From Acidobacteriota bacterium (GTDB lineage Bacteria > Acidobacteriota > Terriglobia > Terriglobales > Acidobacteriaceae), in assembly GCA_021798655.1 (NCBI GenBank), contig JAJZFE010000384.1, positions 1 through 7,140 of the forward strand: DNA of 7,140 bases, given 5' to 3'. Below, one piece after another: positions 5,932 through 7,140 of this stretch; within the stretch, counting starts at the first letter, position 1; every line of letters begins with the position of its first letter. A program made the translations under genes and the position numbers. The notes beneath the pieces are model-generated. The model was not told the origin of the DNA, did not search any database, and worked only from the letters and a program-made list of their open reading frames with translations.

Positions 5932-6753
5932 CTACAAATGCAACTCTCGTTTGGCCGTCTCGGCCACGCGGCCCAGGTCGGCCACGGTCAGCACACGGAT
6001 GGCTTCACGCTCCATCACGCTGACACCGAAGCGGTACTGCTCCTCCTCACCGACCTCGGCGATGCGTTCCACCACAGCCGTCAGCTCAAGCTCGACGCCC
6101 TCTGCGCGCAGCACACCGTCACGCAACGCACTGGCAGAGTAGGCCAGGCCCTTCGCGCCCTCAACGTCGCTCTCCAGCGACACGGCCTGAAACAGCCGCA
6201 GGTGCCCGTTGCGATAGCCGCAGTCCAGCTTCAGCGGATCGCCAGGCTGCGTATACTGCGAGGCCGCAATGCGTTTGCGCAGGAGACGCCACGCACCAGC
6301 GCGCTCGAAGGCCGTTCGCATCTGTCCTGCAATCACTGCGCGGCCGCTCTGCCTGCGCCGCCCGCTCTCGGCCTTCAACGGTTCCACATACATCCGCAGC
6401 AGCTGTTCCATCTCTGCCGGCACACTCTCGGCCAGCGTGCCCCGCATCTCGGTCAACTGCACCGAGTTGGACAGCGAATCCTCCAGCGTCTCCAGCACCG
6501 GCTTGGCGTTCACCTTCAGCTCGACCCCACCGTGCAGGCGCTGAACGATCTCTGCCTCCAACGACTCCAGCATCGCGACATCCGCGCCGGGATCGATGCA
6601 GCGCACACGGCTCCAGTCACGCGTAAAGCGCACCGTCACCGACCCCTGCGGGCCGGGCTCGCGCAACAGCACGCCAATGTTGGCGAACTCGCCCTTCACC
6701 ACATCCGGCACATACCGCACCAGCGAGAACTCGCATTGCAATCGATCGCTCAT
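5932..6753 (-). CDS. DUF3037 family protein
   Basis: The 273-residue protein opens with the signature of DUF3037: a strand with FSLVRYVPD (9-17), then GEFANIGVLL (21-30), then VTVRFTRDWSRVRCIDP (39-55). A helical stretch (58-120) and a C-terminal half with LDCGYRNGHLRLFQAVSLE (176-194) follow. The biochemical function of DUF3037 is unknown to me. I recall such genes commonly lying next to HipA-like kinase genes, as here, where the upstream kinase-family gene ends 53 bases earlier. ATG 6753 is chosen; a TTG at 6774 would add seven residues, but GGAGG would then fall inside the gene. The binding site is GGAGG at 12 bases or AAGGG at four. There is no signal peptide or membrane segment, so the protein is likely cytoplasmic. 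It is not a normal phage structural gene and looks like accessory cargo. Confidence 0.85.
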   Translation of the reverse strand: MSDRLQCEFSLVRYVPDVVKGEFANIGVLLREPGPQGSVTVRFTRDWSRVRCIDPGADVAMLESLEAEIVQRLHGGVELKVNAKPVLETLEDSLSNSVQLTEMRGTLAESVPAEMEQLLRMYVEPLKAESGRRRQSGRAVIAGQMRTAFERAGAWRLLRKRIAASQYTQPGDPLKLDCGYRNGHLRLFQAVSLESDVEGAKGLAYSASALRDGVLRAEGVELELTAVVERIAEVGEEEQYRFGVSVMEREAIRVLTVADLGRVAETAKRELHL

Positions 6754-6806
6754 GGCACCCTTTCGCCTCCACAAAGGCCCTGCTCGGCTACGATCCAGCC
6801 TTTCTG

Positions 6807-7140
6807 CTACATGACAAATCTAGGCTCGACGAATGCCTCGAGCGCAGTCGTGTTCAACCTGTTTCCCGGCTCGTCCCAGTTCGGGAACGGCTCGCGATCC
6901 GTATGGCGAAACGCCGTGATCAACTCGCGAACACGGCTGCGGCGTCGCAGCAGGGTCTCCATCAGCTCTTCGATCACTCGCGTATCACCGCCGTACCACT
7001 GCGGTGGAACCGCTTCGGCGATCTGCCACAACGCCTCCGCCGGAAACGCTTCGATGCGGCTCACCCACGGCTCAAAACTCTTCCAGCCCGTCACCTGTCG
7101 GTATGCCAGGTTGCGCGGATACACTCCGCGCAGCGGCGAA
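6807..7140 (-). CDS. HipA-like kinase family protein, C-terminal part only
   Basis: Only the last 110 residues are visible. The frame runs open through the right window edge, and an internal GTG at 7124 is not a credible start. The segment with VTGWKSFEPWVSR, a long helix leading to IAEAVPPQWYGGD, and LLRRRSRVRELI followed by FRHTDREPFPNW resembles, as I remember it, the C-terminal end of the small HipA-like domain proteins (about 250-300 residues) found beside DUF3037 genes. HipA proteins are protein kinases, known from the HipBA toxin-antitoxin system where HipA phosphorylates glutamyl-tRNA synthetase. The ATP-binding and catalytic residues would lie outside the window, so activity cannot be judged. 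The DUF3037 gene follows 53 bases later and is probably co-transcribed. No HipB-like antitoxin is visible. Confidence 0.7.
   Translation of the reverse strand, partial: SPLRGVYPRNLAYRQVTGWKSFEPWVSRIEAFPAEALWQIAEAVPPQWYGGDTRVIEELMETLLRRRSRVRELITAFRHTDREPFPNWDEPGNRLNTTALEAFVEPRFVM

Noticed and set aside
6807..7124. Complete 105-residue small protein starting at GTG 7124
   Set aside because: The frame is open through the window edge with matching sequence upstream of the GTG, and the content looks like the C-terminus of a longer HipA-like protein.

Overview
The window holds part of the head and neck module of a tailed phage, most likely an integrated prophage in a GC-rich bacterium. Every supported gene lies on the minus strand, so transcription runs from position 7140 towards position 1. 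The host is not certain. The style of the phage proteins and the paired HipA-like kinase and DUF3037 genes remind me of Acidobacteriota (Terriglobia-like) genomes, but that is an impression from memory and not a demonstrated assignment.

Region 1 (7140 to about 5885) is a two-gene accessory unit. It contains the C-terminal part of a HipA-like kinase family protein, cut by the window edge, followed 53 nt later by a complete DUF3037 protein. A GC-rich hairpin after the DUF3037 stop may end this unit. In many HK97-like phages the large terminase lies immediately upstream of the portal gene, but these two genes occupy that place here.

Region 2 (5863 to 2366) is the head module in classical order: portal protein, probable prohead protease, coiled-coil scaffold-like protein and major capsid protein. 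A perfect 15-bp inverted repeat stands between the scaffold-like gene and the capsid gene, and a second weaker hairpin follows the capsid gene.

Region 3 (2263 to 1) is the neck and start of the tail. It contains a gp6-like head-tail connector, a small unrecognised neck protein, a tail-completion-like protein, and a probable major tail (tube) protein that runs off the left edge. These genes are tightly packed, with a 2-nt gap, a 34-nt gap and a 4-nt GTGA overlap, which suggests one translationally coupled operon.

Together the genes would build a procapsid (portal, scaffold, capsid), process it (protease), close the portal vertex (connector and neck proteins) and start the tail. The HipA/DUF3037 pair is best read as phage cargo (a moron) or as neighbouring host DNA. 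No tRNA, rRNA, CRISPR array, insertion sequence, integrase or att site was seen, and no gene on the plus strand is supported.
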